From positions 3,062,001-3,126,000 of the forward strand of contig NZ_CP126170.1 of the NCBI RefSeq assembly GCF_033170385.1: 64,000 bases of DNA, read 5' to 3'. The notes beneath the pieces are model-generated. The model saw only the letters and a program-made list of their open reading frames with translations, was not told the origin of the DNA and did not search any database. Positions 35,652-47,810 of this stretch are shown here, one piece after another (the first letter of the stretch is position 1; each line of letters starts with the position of its first letter). The position numbers were made by a program, and so were the translations under genes. Source of the DNA: Xanthomonas rydalmerensis. GTDB lineage: Bacteria; Pseudomonadota; Gammaproteobacteria; Xanthomonadales; Xanthomonadaceae.

Positions 35652-36617
35652 TCAGGGCCTACGCGCCAGCGCCTCGACGTCCTTCGACTTCGGCAGCAGG
35701 TCCTGCTTGGTGACCTGGAACGGCCCGATCGACAGCAGCGGCACCGCCACGATCACCGAGGACACCACCACCACCACCGCGCCGATCATGTGGGTCAGCG
35801 CCAGGCCTTCCATCGACTCGCCGCCGTACAGGTACAGCGCCAGCGCCGACAGGAAGAACATCACCGCGGTGATCACCGTACGCGACAGGGTCTGGTTGAT
35901 CGAACGGTTCAGCACTTCGATCGGCTCCACGCGCAGGCTGCGGAAGTTCTCGCGCACGCGGTCGAACACCACGATGATGTCGTTGATCGCAAAGCCCATC
36001 ACCGACAACAGGCCGGCCAGCACGGTGAGGTCGAACTCGCGGCCGGTGACCGACACGTAGGCCACCGTCACCAGCAGGTCGAACAGCGCGGTCACGCTGG
36101 CCACCACCGCGAACTTCCACTCGAAGCGGAAGGCGATGTAGATCAGGAAGCCGACCAGCATGAACACGGTGGCGTAGACGCCGTTCAGCGCCAGGTCCTT
36201 GCCGACCTGCGGGCCGACGAACTCGCCCGGCTTGACCGTGGCCGGATTCTGCGGCGTGCTCACCGCCTTGCGCACCTGCTCGGCGAGGTTCTTGGTGATG
36301 TCCTCGTTGTTGTGCTCGCCCTGCGGCTGCAGGCGGATCACCACCTCGTTGCCGCTACCGACGTTCTGCACCTGCGCGTTCTCGAAGCCGGCCTTGGCCA
36401 ACTGCTCGCGCACCTGGTCCACGTCGATCGGCTTCTGGAAGCTGGTCTGCACCAGCGCGCCGCCGGTGAACTCCAGCGCGTAGTTGAAGCCCTTGGCGAA
36501 GATCACCGCGAACGAGGCCAGCGCCAGCACCAGCATCAGCACCAGGGTCGGGTGCCGCCAGCGCATGAAGTCGATCTTGGTGTCGTTGGGGATCAGGTGA
36601 AGCGGGAAGATTTTCAT
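35652..36617 (-). CDS. secF: Protein translocase subunit SecF
   Basis: A 321-residue inner-membrane subunit that uses the proton gradient to help pull exported proteins through SecYEG. It has six hydrophobic helices, the P1-type periplasmic region beginning FNYALEFTGGALVQTSF, and the MGFAINDIIVVFDRVREN motif of helices 4-5. It is 73 bp downstream of secD in the usual order yajC-secD-secF. Confidence 0.97.
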   Translation of the reverse strand: MKIFPLHLIPNDTKIDFMRWRHPTLVLMLVLALASFAVIFAKGFNYALEFTGGALVQTSFQKPIDVDQVREQLAKAGFENAQVQNVGSGNEVVIRLQPQGEHNNEDITKNLAEQVRKAVSTPQNPATVKPGEFVGPQVGKDLALNGVYATVFMLVGFLIYIAFRFEWKFAVVASVTALFDLLVTVAYVSVTGREFDLTVLAGLLSVMGFAINDIIVVFDRVRENFRSLRVEPIEVLNRSINQTLSRTVITAVMFFLSALALYLYGGESMEGLALTHMIGAVVVVVSSVIVAVPLLSIGPFQVTKQDLLPKSKDVEALARRP

Positions 36618-36690
36618 TGGAGACCGCTCTGCGTTTTTTTGGACCCCGCGCCTGCCGGCGCGGGGACGTGCGGAAGGTGGCGTGCGTGGC

Positions 36691-38535
36691 TCAGATGGCC
36701 ACGGACTTGATCTTCTTGCGACGGCCGTAGATCAGCACCGCCAGCGCGCGCGACACGGTGATCGCGGTGAACATCGAGGCGAAGATGCCGATGATCATGG
36801 TCAGCGCGAAGCCCTTCAGCGGGCCGGTACCGAACGCGTACAGCGCCACGCCGACGATCAGGCCGGTGAGGTTGGCGTCGAGGATGGTGCCGCCGGCCTT
36901 CTCGTAGCCGGCCGCGATCGCCGACTTGGGCGGCACGCCCAGGCGGAGCTCTTCGCGGATACGCTCGTTGATCAGCACGTTGGCGTCCACCGACAGGCCC
37001 ACCGACAGCGCCAGGCCGGCGAAGCCGGGCAAGGTCATGGTGGCGCCGAACAGCGACATCACCGAGACCACGATCAGCAGGTTCATCAGCAGCGCGACCG
37101 AGGTGATCAGGCCGAACATGCGGTAGTACACGCTGAAGAACACCAGGGTGAACAGGAAGGCGTAGACCACCGCGGTGACGCCGCGCTCCACGTTCTCCGC
37201 ACCCAGGCTCGGGCCGATCACGTATTCCTCGACGAAGTCCATCGGCGCGGCCAGCGAACCGGCGCGCAGCAGCTTGGCCAGGTTCTCCGCCTCGGTCTTC
37301 TCCAGGCCGGTGGTCTGGAAGTTCTTGCCGAACACGCCGGCGATACGGGTCGGCGCCAGCGCCTCCTCGTTGACGCGCACGCTGCGCACTTCCTTGCCGT
37401 CGACCATGGTCACGGTGGGGATGCGCTCGATGTAGACCACCGACATCAGCTTGCCGGTATTGGCGCTGGTGTAGTCGAACATGCGCTGGCCGGCGGCGTT
37501 GTTGAGCGTCACCGCCACGGCCGGCATGCCGTTCTGGTCGGTGCTGACGGTGGCGTTGACCATCTGGTCGCCGGACACCAGCACGCGCTTGCTCAGCAGC
37601 ACCGGGGCGCCGCTGTCGCGCAGGCGGAAGACCTTGGCGTCGGGCGGGATGTTGCCGCTGCGCACCGCGTCCTCGGCATTGCCGTCGACCACGCCGCGGA
37701 ACTCCAGCGTGGCGGTGGCGCCGATCATGCGCTTGGCTTCGGCGGTGTCCTGCACGCCCGGCAGCTCGACCACGATGCGGTCGTCGCCCTGGCGCTGGAT
37801 GATCGGCTCGGCCACGCCCAACTGGTTGACGCGGTTACGCAGGGTGGTCAGGTTCTGCTCGATGGCGCCGGCGGCGATCTGCTTCAGCTCCGCCTCCGGC
37901 ACGGTGACCGTGATGGTCTGCCCGGACACCGCGTAGCTCAGGGTCGGCTGCGCCTTGGCGATGGCGGCGCGCGCGGCGCTGGCGTCCACGCCCTCGCCCA
38001 GGCTGACCTGGATGCTGTTGTCCGGACGGCGTTCGACCGAACGGTAGGCCAGACGGCCATCGCGCAAGGTGGTACGGATGTCCTCGGCAAAGGCGTCCAG
38101 GCGCTTTTCCAGCGCCGCCTTCTGGTCCACCTGCAGGGCGAAGTGCACGCCGCCGACCAGGTCCAGGCCCAGCACCATCGGCTTGCCGCCCAGCCGCGAC
38201 AGCCAGTCCGGCACGGTCGAGGCCAGGTTCAGCGCCACCGTGTAGTTCTCGCCCACCTGCTGGCGCAGGACGTCGTTGGCACGGGTCTGCGCCTGCAGGT
38301 TCGGCAGGCGCACCATCAGGCTATCGCCTTCCTTGTCGACCAGCTTCGGGGTGATCCCGGCCGTCTTCAGGTCGGCGAGCACCCGCTCGCGCAGGGCGTC
38401 GTCGATCTTGCCGCCGCGGCTGGCGGTGATCTGGACCGACGGATCCTTCTGGTACACGTTGGGCAGCGCGTACAAAGCGCTCAACGCCAGCACGATCAGG
38501 ATGAGGACATACTTCCAGCGCGGAAACTCGAGCAT
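36691..38535 (-). CDS. secD: Protein translocase subunit SecD
   Basis: A 614-residue partner of SecF. It starts with one helix (WKYVLILIVLALSALYALPN), followed by a large periplasmic domain containing LGLDLVGGVHFALQVD, and ends with five helices including the signature SVGLSVDANVLINERIREEL. ATG 38535 (MLEFPRWKY) is the family-typical start; a GTG five codons upstream is also in frame. Its spacing to yajC is 56 bp. Confidence 0.97.
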   Translation of the reverse strand: MLEFPRWKYVLILIVLALSALYALPNVYQKDPSVQITASRGGKIDDALRERVLADLKTAGITPKLVDKEGDSLMVRLPNLQAQTRANDVLRQQVGENYTVALNLASTVPDWLSRLGGKPMVLGLDLVGGVHFALQVDQKAALEKRLDAFAEDIRTTLRDGRLAYRSVERRPDNSIQVSLGEGVDASAARAAIAKAQPTLSYAVSGQTITVTVPEAELKQIAAGAIEQNLTTLRNRVNQLGVAEPIIQRQGDDRIVVELPGVQDTAEAKRMIGATATLEFRGVVDGNAEDAVRSGNIPPDAKVFRLRDSGAPVLLSKRVLVSGDQMVNATVSTDQNGMPAVAVTLNNAAGQRMFDYTSANTGKLMSVVYIERIPTVTMVDGKEVRSVRVNEEALAPTRIAGVFGKNFQTTGLEKTEAENLAKLLRAGSLAAPMDFVEEYVIGPSLGAENVERGVTAVVYAFLFTLVFFSVYYRMFGLITSVALLMNLLIVVSVMSLFGATMTLPGFAGLALSVGLSVDANVLINERIREELRLGVPPKSAIAAGYEKAGGTILDANLTGLIVGVALYAFGTGPLKGFALTMIIGIFASMFTAITVSRALAVLIYGRRKKIKSVAI

Positions 38536-38591
38536 TGCGGGACCCCGCACGACGCCACGCCGGCGTCGCGCCTAGCAGTAGGAGAAATGGA

Positions 38592-38936
38592 TCAGGCGGA
38601 CTTCAGCGTGCCCTTCGGCAGGACATTGCCGACGGCGCCCTTCTGCACGCGGATGCGCACGTTGTCGGCCACTTCGATGGTGATGAAGTTGTCGCCGATG
38701 TCGGTGACCACGCCAGCCACGCCGCCGGAGGTGATGACCTCGTCGCCACGGCCGAGCTTGTCCAGCATCGACTTGTGTTCCTTCTGGCGCTTCATCTGCG
38801 GCCGGATCATCACGAAATACATCACCGCGATCAGGATGATGGGCAGCAGGAACATCTGCAGGCCGCCACCGGCCGGGGCGGTGCCGCCGGCGGTCTGCGC
38901 CTGGGCGACGGGAATCAGGAAATCGAGCGGATTCAT
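38592..38936 (-). CDS. yajC: Sec translocon accessory protein YajC
   Basis: A 114-residue single-spanning membrane protein (MFLLPIILIAVMYFVMIRPQ) with a cytoplasmic beta-barrel-like tail (RGDEVITSGGVAGVVTDIGD). Binds the SecDF complex and AcrB. First gene of the yajC-secD-secF block. It is separated from tgt by a long repeat. Confidence 0.95.
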   Translation of the reverse strand: MNPLDFLIPVAQAQTAGGTAPAGGGLQMFLLPIILIAVMYFVMIRPQMKRQKEHKSMLDKLGRGDEVITSGGVAGVVTDIGDNFITIEVADNVRIRVQKGAVGNVLPKGTLKSA

Positions 38937-39068
38937 CGGGTACGTCCTATGGTTTGGGCAGCCCGCCGCCCTGGGGCACGGACCGCTGGTTTGCCTTGCG
39001 GCAGCAAGCAGCCGCCGATTATGCCACGATCTTCCTTCACCCTCCGGAACCGCCGCGGCGTGCCTTCC

Positions 39069-39284
39069 TTCTCCCTACGGGAGAAGGTGCCGCGTAGCGG
39101 CGGATGAGGGTGCGGGCGAAGCCACGTGTCAGTTCGACTGCACGAGGCTGCGGCCGGACCTAACCCCAACCCCTCCCAAACGGCACGAGGCTTCGCCCGG
39201 ACCCTCACCCCCCAACTCCTGTCCCGAATAACACGAGGCTGCGCCCGACCCTCACCCCAACCCCTCTCCCGGAGGGAGAGGGGC

Positions 39285-39287
<3 letters not shown>
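39069..39287. repeat. GGATGAGGG-family repeat block between tgt and yajC
   Basis: Fills most of the 348-bp spacer. It contains a CTTCTCCC/GGGAGAAGG hairpin, GGCGGATGAGGGTGCGGGCG, two further ACGAGGCT(G/T)CG-CCC-type right arms and a final CCTCTCCCGGAGGGAGAGGG hairpin, so it is probably one copy followed by extra partial right arms. The end of the block touches the tgt stop codon. No gene is seen here. Confidence 0.8.
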
Positions 39288-42419
<3,132 letters not shown>

Positions 42420-42481
42420 CGCGACGCCACGCTAAAAAGGGGCGTCAGGGTAGCGTATCTGGCGTCACGTCCTGTGACGCT

Positions 42482-42548
42482 GGGAATGGGGATTTGGGAT
42501 TCGGGATTCGAGGTGAAGCCGAGATTAGGGAGTCGGGATTGGGGATTC
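42482..42548. repeat. Two four-unit heptamer arrays
   Basis: Array one occupies 42482-42509 (GGGAATG, GGGATTT, then GGGATTC twice). Array two occupies 42521-42548 (GAGATTA, GGGAGTC, GGGATTG, GGGATTC). Each has exactly four units and they are 11 bp apart, upstream of the ABC exporter. Confidence 0.85.
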
Positions 42549-42590
42549 GCAAGAGCGGCCTCCCGCCCGCATGGCGCCTATCGCTTTCTG

Positions 42591-42662
42591 TTGTAGGAGC
42601 GGCTTCAGCCGCGACCAGGCGTTACCGATAACGCTTGGTCGCGGCTGAAGCCGCTCCTACGA
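42591..42662. repeat. REP-like palindrome, copy 3
   Basis: Arms of about 30 bp (TTGTAGGAGCGGCTTCAGCC continuing GCGACCA) around a short loop, ending AGCCGCTCCTACGA. It lies between heptamer arrays of opposite orientation (42482-42548 and 42661-42688). Confidence 0.92.
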
Positions 42663-42688
42663 ATCCCGAATCCCCACTCCCGAATCCC
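42661..42688. repeat. Four-unit heptamer array after the serine hydrolase gene
   Basis: In the sense strand of the hydrolase the units are GGGATTC, GGGAGTG, GGGATTC and GGGATTC, beginning 4 bp after the stop. It abuts the REP-like palindrome. Confidence 0.85.
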
Positions 42689-42692
42689 GGTC

Positions 42693-44309
42693 TCACTCCG
42701 GCGTCAACACCAGATCCTGGAAATCGAAGCTGAAATCGGTCAACGGCGAGATCGCCTGCATGCGCGCCTCGCGCACCTTGCCGTCGGGCGTCAGCGCGAA
42801 ATTGACGAAGGCGTCGGCGTTGAGCGAGCGGTCGCGCCAGCGCACGATGAAGGTGTCGTGCTGCCAGTGCTCCAGGGTGCCGACCAGTTGCGCGGTCTTG
42901 CTGAACTGCAGTTCCAGGCGCTTGCCCTGCTGGCGCACCACCACGTCGCCATACCAGGGGTCGCGGTAGGTGCCGGCGTAGCCGGACAGCGGCAGCGACG
43001 GCGTGGACTTGGCGTCGCGCGCAGCCACGTGCTTGGCCCAGTCCTCGTCGGCGCTGGCGTCGGCCTTGGCCACGGCCTTGGCGTAGGCGGCGGTCCAGTC
43101 GGTCGCCGGCGCGCCCAGGTAAGCGTCCAGCACCCGCAGGGTGATGGCGTTGAAGGCGGCGCCGACCTCCTGATTGGTCAGCACGATCACGCCCAGCTTG
43201 CGCTCCGGCACCAGGGTCAGCCGCGAGACCATGCCCGGCCAGCCGCCGGTGTGCCAGACCAGCTTGGCGCCGCGATAATCGCTCAGGCTCCAGCCCTCGC
43301 CGTAGCCGGCGAAGTTCGGCTTGGCCGGCAGCAGTTCCGGCACGCTCGGCTCGGACACCGCGATCGGCGTGATCATCTGCCACATCTCCTGCTGGCGCTG
43401 GGCGCTGAACAGCTGCCGCGTCTGGCCATCGGCCGACGGCAGGCGCCCGCCGTCGAGCTGCACCTGCATCCACTTGGCCATGTCGTGCACGTTGGCGTAG
43501 ATGCCGCCGGCGCCGGAATTGTTGGACCAGGTCAGCGGCGCCACCGTGCGCAACTCGCGGAAATCGAACTTGGCGTGGCCGACCGCGGCTGCATCACCGG
43601 GCTGCAGGTGGTCGCTGTTGATGCGCGCCCCGGTCATGCCCACCGGCACGAAGATGCGCTGGCGCACGAACTCGGCGTAGCTCTGCCCGGACACCTGCTC
43701 GATCAGCTTTTGGGCTACGGCATACAGGATGTTGTCGTAGGCGTAGCGGTCGCGGAAACCGCCCTTCAGCGGCACGTGCGCCAGGCGCCGCACCACTTCT
43801 TCGTTGCTGTAGCTGGTGGCCGGCCAGAACAACAGGTCGCCGGCACCGAGGCTCAGGCCGCTGCGATGGCTGAGCAGGTCGCGCACGCGCATCTCGCGGG
43901 TGACATAGGCATCGGACATCTGGAACCACGGCAGGTGATCCACCACCCGGTCCTCGAGCTTGAGCTTGCCTTCGTCGGCCAGGATCGACAGCGCCGCGGA
44001 GGTGAAGGCCTTGGTATTGGAGGCGATCGCGAACAGGGTCTGCGCATCCACCGGCTCCGGCTTGCCGAGTTCGCGCACGCCGTAGCCGCGCTCAAGCACC
44101 ACCTTCCCGTCCTTGACGATGGCGATGGCGATGCCCGGCACGTCGAACTGCTTGCGCACGCGCTCCACCTGCGCATCGAGATCCTGCAAGGCCGGCGGCA
44201 ACGCGGCCGGGGCCGGCGCGGGAGTTGACGACGTGGGGGCCGGCGCCTGCGCCTGCACGGTGGCGCTCACCGCCAACAACAGGCCGCAGCCCATCGAGAT
44301 GCTCTTCAA
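42693..44309 (-). CDS. Secreted beta-lactamase-fold serine hydrolase with DUF3471-like tail
   Basis: A 538-residue periplasmic protein with a signal peptide (MGCGLLLAVSATVQAQA). The class C beta-lactamase/esterase domain shows SNTK (SxxK), YDN (YxN) and WHTGG in the expected order. The C-terminal 130 residues form the beta-barrel often called DUF3471 (AGTYRDPWYGDVVVRQQGKR). Members act as D-aminopeptidases or esterases on unknown substrates; a role in antibiotic resistance is not implied. TTG at 44309 was chosen as start because AGGAG lies eight bases before it; an ATG five codons later is the alternative. Confidence 0.88.
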   Translation of the reverse strand: MKSISMGCGLLLAVSATVQAQAPAPTSSTPAPAPAALPPALQDLDAQVERVRKQFDVPGIAIAIVKDGKVVLERGYGVRELGKPEPVDAQTLFAIASNTKAFTSAALSILADEGKLKLEDRVVDHLPWFQMSDAYVTREMRVRDLLSHRSGLSLGAGDLLFWPATSYSNEEVVRRLAHVPLKGGFRDRYAYDNILYAVAQKLIEQVSGQSYAEFVRQRIFVPVGMTGARINSDHLQPGDAAAVGHAKFDFRELRTVAPLTWSNNSGAGGIYANVHDMAKWMQVQLDGGRLPSADGQTRQLFSAQRQQEMWQMITPIAVSEPSVPELLPAKPNFAGYGEGWSLSDYRGAKLVWHTGGWPGMVSRLTLVPERKLGVIVLTNQEVGAAFNAITLRVLDAYLGAPATDWTAAYAKAVAKADASADEDWAKHVAARDAKSTPSLPLSGYAGTYRDPWYGDVVVRQQGKRLELQFSKTAQLVGTLEHWQHDTFIVRWRDRSLNADAFVNFALTPDGKVREARMQAISPLTDFSFDFQDLVLTPE

Positions 44310-44512
44310 CTGCGTCGCTCCTGAAAGAACCAAGGGAAAGGGACCGGCCGGCGCGGGCTGCGGCGCAGGCCTAGCCACGCGGGCGTCGCCGCCGAGTGTA
44401 GGCCAGCGCGTGCGCAGGCGGCAGTGCCGCGCTTGCAGGGCCGCGTCGCAGACGGTGCGACGACGCCGCGCTGCGGCACAATCGGGTCTTCCCCCTCCGC
44501 TCGCGTACCCGC

Positions 44513-45352
44513 ATGAACGATCTTTTCGACTCCGCCCCGGCCGCGCCGGACGGCATCCGCGTCGGCATCGGCGGCTGGACCTACGCGCCGTGGCGCGGCG
44601 GCATGTTCTATCCGCAGGGCCTGGTGCAGCGCCGCGAGCTGGAATACGCCAGCCGCCACGTCACCAGCATCGAGATCAACGGCACCTACTACGGCGCGCA
44701 GAAGCCGGACACCTATGCGCGCTGGCGCGACGAGACGCCGCCGGGTTTCCTGTTCTCGGCCAAGGCGCCCAAGCGCATCACCGCGCTGCGGCGGCTGGCC
44801 GGCGCCGGCACGCAGATCGAGGATTTCGTCGGCGGCATCGCCAGTCTCGGCGACCGCCTCGGCCCGCTGCTGTGGCAGTTCGAGCACGGCCACCGCCTGG
44901 ACCTGGACGACCTGGCCGCGTTCCTGGACTTGCTGCCGCGCAAGGCCGGCGGACGCCGGCTGCGCCACGTGCTGGAAGTGCGCGACCCGGCCTGCGTCGG
45001 CCCGGAACTGCTGCAGCTGACCCGCCGGCACGGCGTGGCCACGGTGTTCACCGATTCGCCCGAGTTCCCCTCCTTCGCCGACCTGGGCACCGACTTCGTC
45101 TATGCACGGCTGATGCGCAGCCGCGCCGACGTCGCCCATGGCTACCCGCCCAAGGAGCTTCAGGCCTGGGCCGCGCACGCGCAGGCCTGGCGCCGCGGCG
45201 AGGACCCGCAGGCGCTGCCGCACGCCGACACGACCGTGGCCAAGACCACGCCGCGCGAAGTCTTCGTCTACTTCATCAGCGCCGCCAAGGAACGCAATCC
45301 CGCAGCGGCGATGGCCCTGCTGAAGATCCTCGGGTCCGCCGCACAGGCGTGA
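44513..45352 (+). CDS. DUF72 TIM-barrel protein
   Basis: A 279-residue cytoplasmic protein of the YecE/DUF72 family. It has the N-terminal GIGGWTYAPWRGGMFYP, the EINGTYYG strand, FSAKAPKRIT and LEVRDPA segments, and the C-terminal FVYFISAAKERNPAAA (where most members have YFNNDxxG...A). The biochemical function of the family is not established. A strong stem-loop follows immediately. Confidence 0.9.
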   Translation: MNDLFDSAPAAPDGIRVGIGGWTYAPWRGGMFYPQGLVQRRELEYASRHVTSIEINGTYYGAQKPDTYARWRDETPPGFLFSAKAPKRITALRRLAGAGTQIEDFVGGIASLGDRLGPLLWQFEHGHRLDLDDLAAFLDLLPRKAGGRRLRHVLEVRDPACVGPELLQLTRRHGVATVFTDSPEFPSFADLGTDFVYARLMRSRADVAHGYPPKELQAWAAHAQAWRRGEDPQALPHADTTVAKTTPREVFVYFISAAKERNPAAAMALLKILGSAAQA

Positions 45353-45353
45353 C

Positions 45354-45390
45354 GCGCTGTGCCGCACGCACGCGACGTGCGGCACAGCGC
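45354..45390. repeat. Perfect 14-bp inverted repeat after the DUF72 gene
   Basis: GCGCTGTGCCGCAC, a 9-nt loop, GTGCGGCACAGCGC. It begins 1 bp after the stop. No T-run follows, so it is either a transcript-stabilising hairpin or an imperfect terminator. Confidence 0.7.
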
Positions 45391-45553
45391 AAGCGCGACC
45401 GCCGACGCCGCGGTCGCACGACGGCTGAACCGGGCATCGACCGCGCACACCCGGCGACACCTGGCAGTCGCCGCACTGCGGTACAACAGCGCCGGTCCGG
45501 TGCCATCGCCGGGCCGCGGCCACCGGTCGCGCCTCCACACGCGGAGCCCATCG

Positions 45554-46528
45554 ATGCGGATCAAGCGCACGCTCGAACGTCTTCCCGGCGGCATGATGCT
45601 GGCGCCGCTGCTGCTGGGCGCCCTCTGCCACACCCTGTGGCCGCAGGCCGGCGCCTGGTTCGGCTCGTTCACCCAGGGCCTGATCGGCGGGCTGGTGCCG
45701 ATCCTGGCGGTGTGGTGCTTCTGCCTGGGCGCCTCGATCCGGCTGCGCAGCGGCGGCCGCGTGCTGCGCGCCTCCGGCGTGCTGGTGCTGACCAAGATCG
45801 CGGTGGCGTGGCTGACCGCGGTGATCGCCGCGCGCCTGCTGCCGCCGGGCGGCATCGTCGCCGGCGTGTGGAGCGGCATGTCGGTGCTGGCGCTGGTCGC
45901 AGCGATGGACATGACCAATGCCGGCCTGTTCGCCGCGCTCATGCAGCAGTACGGCGGCCGCGGCGAGGCCGGCGCGATGGCGCTGATGTCGCTGGAATCC
46001 GGGCCACTGGTGACCATGCTGATCCTCGGCACTGCCGGCGTCGCCAGCTTCGAACCGCGGCTGCTGCTCGGCGCGGTGCTGCCGCTGCTGGCTGGTTTCG
46101 TGCTCGGCAATCTGGACCCGGCGCTGCGCGCCCTGTTCGCGCGGGCGGTGCCGGCGCTGATCCCGTTCTTCGCCTTCGCCCTGGGCAATACCCTGGACCT
46201 GCGCATGGTCGCCCACGCCGGCGTGGCCGGGGTCGCGCTCGGCCTGCTGGTGATCGTGGCGACCGGGATCCCGCTGCTGCTGGCCGACCGCTGGCTGGCC
46301 GGCGGTAACGGCAGCGCCGGCCTCGCCGCCTCCAGCACCGCCGGCGCCGCGGTGGCCACGCCGGCACTGGTGGCGGCAGTAGCGCCGCAGTTCCAGGCCA
46401 CCGCGCCGGCCGCGACCGCGCTGGTGGCGACCTCGGTGGTGGTGACGGCGCTGCTGGTGCCGCCGCTCACCGCCGCCTATGCGCGCAGGATGGCGCGGAC
46501 CACGTCGCCGTCCGCAGCGGACGCCTGA
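45554..46528 (+). CDS. kdgT: 2-keto-3-deoxygluconate permease
   Basis: A 324-residue membrane protein with about ten helices that imports 2-keto-3-deoxygluconate, a breakdown product of pectin. Family segments [20 protein letters not shown], the [17 protein letters not shown] loop, [12 protein letters not shown] and the glycine-rich late loop are present. The gene is monocistronic and no kdgK or kdgA is adjacent. Together with the pectinesterase at 19006 it points to growth on plant cell-wall pectin. No copy of the pectinesterase operator was found upstream. Confidence 0.92.
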   Translation: MRIKRTLERLPGGMMLAPLLLGALCHTLWPQAGAWFGSFTQGLIGGLVPILAVWCFCLGASIRLRSGGRVLRASGVLVLTKIAVAWLTAVIAARLLPPGGIVAGVWSGMSVLALVAAMDMTNAGLFAALMQQYGGRGEAGAMALMSLESGPLVTMLILGTAGVASFEPRLLLGAVLPLLAGFVLGNLDPALRALFARAVPALIPFFAFALGNTLDLRMVAHAGVAGVALGLLVIVATGIPLLLADRWLAGGNGSAGLAASSTAGAAVATPALVAAVAPQFQATAPAATALVATSVVVTALLVPPLTAAYARRMARTTSPSAADA

Positions 46529-46574
46529 TCCGCCCCCCGATCTGCGACCGTCGCGCCGTGCTTTGCGCGACAAT

Positions 46575-47528
46575 ATGCGGATGCCGATGCACCCCACCAC
46601 CAAAGCCCAGCTGCAAATCCATTTCTGCGTCCTGCTGTGGGGAATCACCGCGATTCTCGGCAAGCTGATCACCCTGCCCGCGCTGCCGCTGGTGTGGTGG
46701 CGGATGCTGATGGTGGTGGCCGCGCTGGCCTTGCTGCCGCGGGTGTGGCGCGGACTGGCCGCACTGACGCCGAAACTGGCGCTGGGCTACGCCGTGGTCG
46801 GCGCCCTGGTCGGCCTGCACTGGCTGACCTTCTACGGCGCGATCAAGCTGGCCAACGCCTCGGTGGCGGCGACCTGCATCGCGCTGGCGCCGGTGTTCAC
46901 CGCGGTGATCGAACCGTGGGTGGCGAAGCGGCCGTTCCGCCCCAGCGAACTGGCCTTCGGCCTGGCGGTGCTGCCGGGCGTGGCCCTGGTGGTCGGCGGC
47001 GTGCCGCACGGGATGCGCGCCGGCGTGGCGGTCGGTGCGGTGTCGGCGCTGCTGGTGGCGGCCTTCGGCTCGCTCAACAAGCGCCTGGTCGACCACGCCG
47101 ATCCGCTGACCGTGACCGCGCTGGAACTGGGCGCCGGCACCCTCACCCTCACCGCGCTGGCGCCGTTGCTGCCGTTCGTGCTGCCGGCCCTGAGCGGGCC
47201 CTTGCTGGTGCTGCCCAGTCTGCACGACACAGCCCTGCTGCTGGCGCTGGCGCTGCTCTGTACGCTGCTACCGTTCGCCCTGGCCCTGGTCGCGCTGCGC
47301 CGGCTCAGCGCCTACGCGGTGCAACTGGTCACCAACCTGGAACCGGTCTACGCGATCGTGTTCGCGATCGTGCTGCTGGACGAGCAGCGCCAGCTCACCG
47401 GGCTGTTCTACCTCGGCGTGGCGGTGATCCTGGGCGCGGTGTTCCTGCATCCACTGCTGACGCGCACGCGCCCGGTGCAGCACCCGGAACTGCTGGCGAC
47501 CTGCGAGGCGAAGAACGTGGTGGAGTGA
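46575..47528 (+). CDS. EamA/DMT-family transporter
   Basis: A 317-residue inner-membrane protein with ten helices in two EamA repeats (first LLWGITAILGKL to LHWLTFYGAIKLANASVAA, second from AVGAVSALLVAAFGSLNKRL). The family exports amino acids or other small metabolites, and the substrate cannot be told. Three in-frame ATG codons occur within the first five codons; the first is used. A heptamer array follows the stop. Confidence 0.88.
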   Translation: MRMPMHPTTKAQLQIHFCVLLWGITAILGKLITLPALPLVWWRMLMVVAALALLPRVWRGLAALTPKLALGYAVVGALVGLHWLTFYGAIKLANASVAATCIALAPVFTAVIEPWVAKRPFRPSELAFGLAVLPGVALVVGGVPHGMRAGVAVGAVSALLVAAFGSLNKRLVDHADPLTVTALELGAGTLTLTALAPLLPFVLPALSGPLLVLPSLHDTALLLALALLCTLLPFALALVALRRLSAYAVQLVTNLEPVYAIVFAIVLLDEQRQLTGLFYLGVAVILGAVFLHPLLTRTRPVQHPELLATCEAKNVVE

Positions 47529-47547
47529 GCGCTGGCGCGCTCACTCC

Positions 47548-47575
47548 GGGATTGGGGATTGGAGATTCGGGATTG
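47548..47575. repeat. Four-unit heptamer array after the DMT gene
   Basis: GGGATTG twice, GAGATTC, GGGATTG, in the sense of the upstream gene, 20 bp after its stop. Confidence 0.85.
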
Positions 47576-47641
47576 GCCCCGTCCTGCACATTTGCGGCAT
47601 GACCGCAGGCCAACGCGAAGGGCGTGGCATGCTCGACATTC

Positions 47642-47766
47642 CTAGCCCCTCTCCCCCCGGGAGAGGGGTTGGGGTGAGGGTACGGCGCGAAAGCGTCTGG
47701 CGGAATGTAAGTGCGCGAGGCGACGCGCCTACCCTCATCCGCTCCTGCGGGGCATCTTCTTCCAGC
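47642..47766. repeat. GGATGAGGG-family intergenic repeat
   Basis: Inverted relative to the other copies: CCTCTCCCCCCGGGAGAGGG hairpin, GGTTGGGGTGAGGGTACGGC on the left and ACCCTCATCCGCTCCTGCGG on the right. Confidence 0.75.
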
Positions 47767-47810
47767 AGGAAGGATCCTAAGTATCGTCCCGTCGCGACGA
47801 GATAGCGCGC

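Noticed and set aside
36682..39231. 849-codon frame antisense to secD and yajC
   Set aside because: Covers two unmistakable Sec genes and runs through an intergenic repeat. No domain is recognisable.
45354..45390. Rho-independent terminator after the DUF72 gene
   Set aside because: The hairpin is perfect but no T-run follows on either strand, so it is listed only as an inverted repeat.
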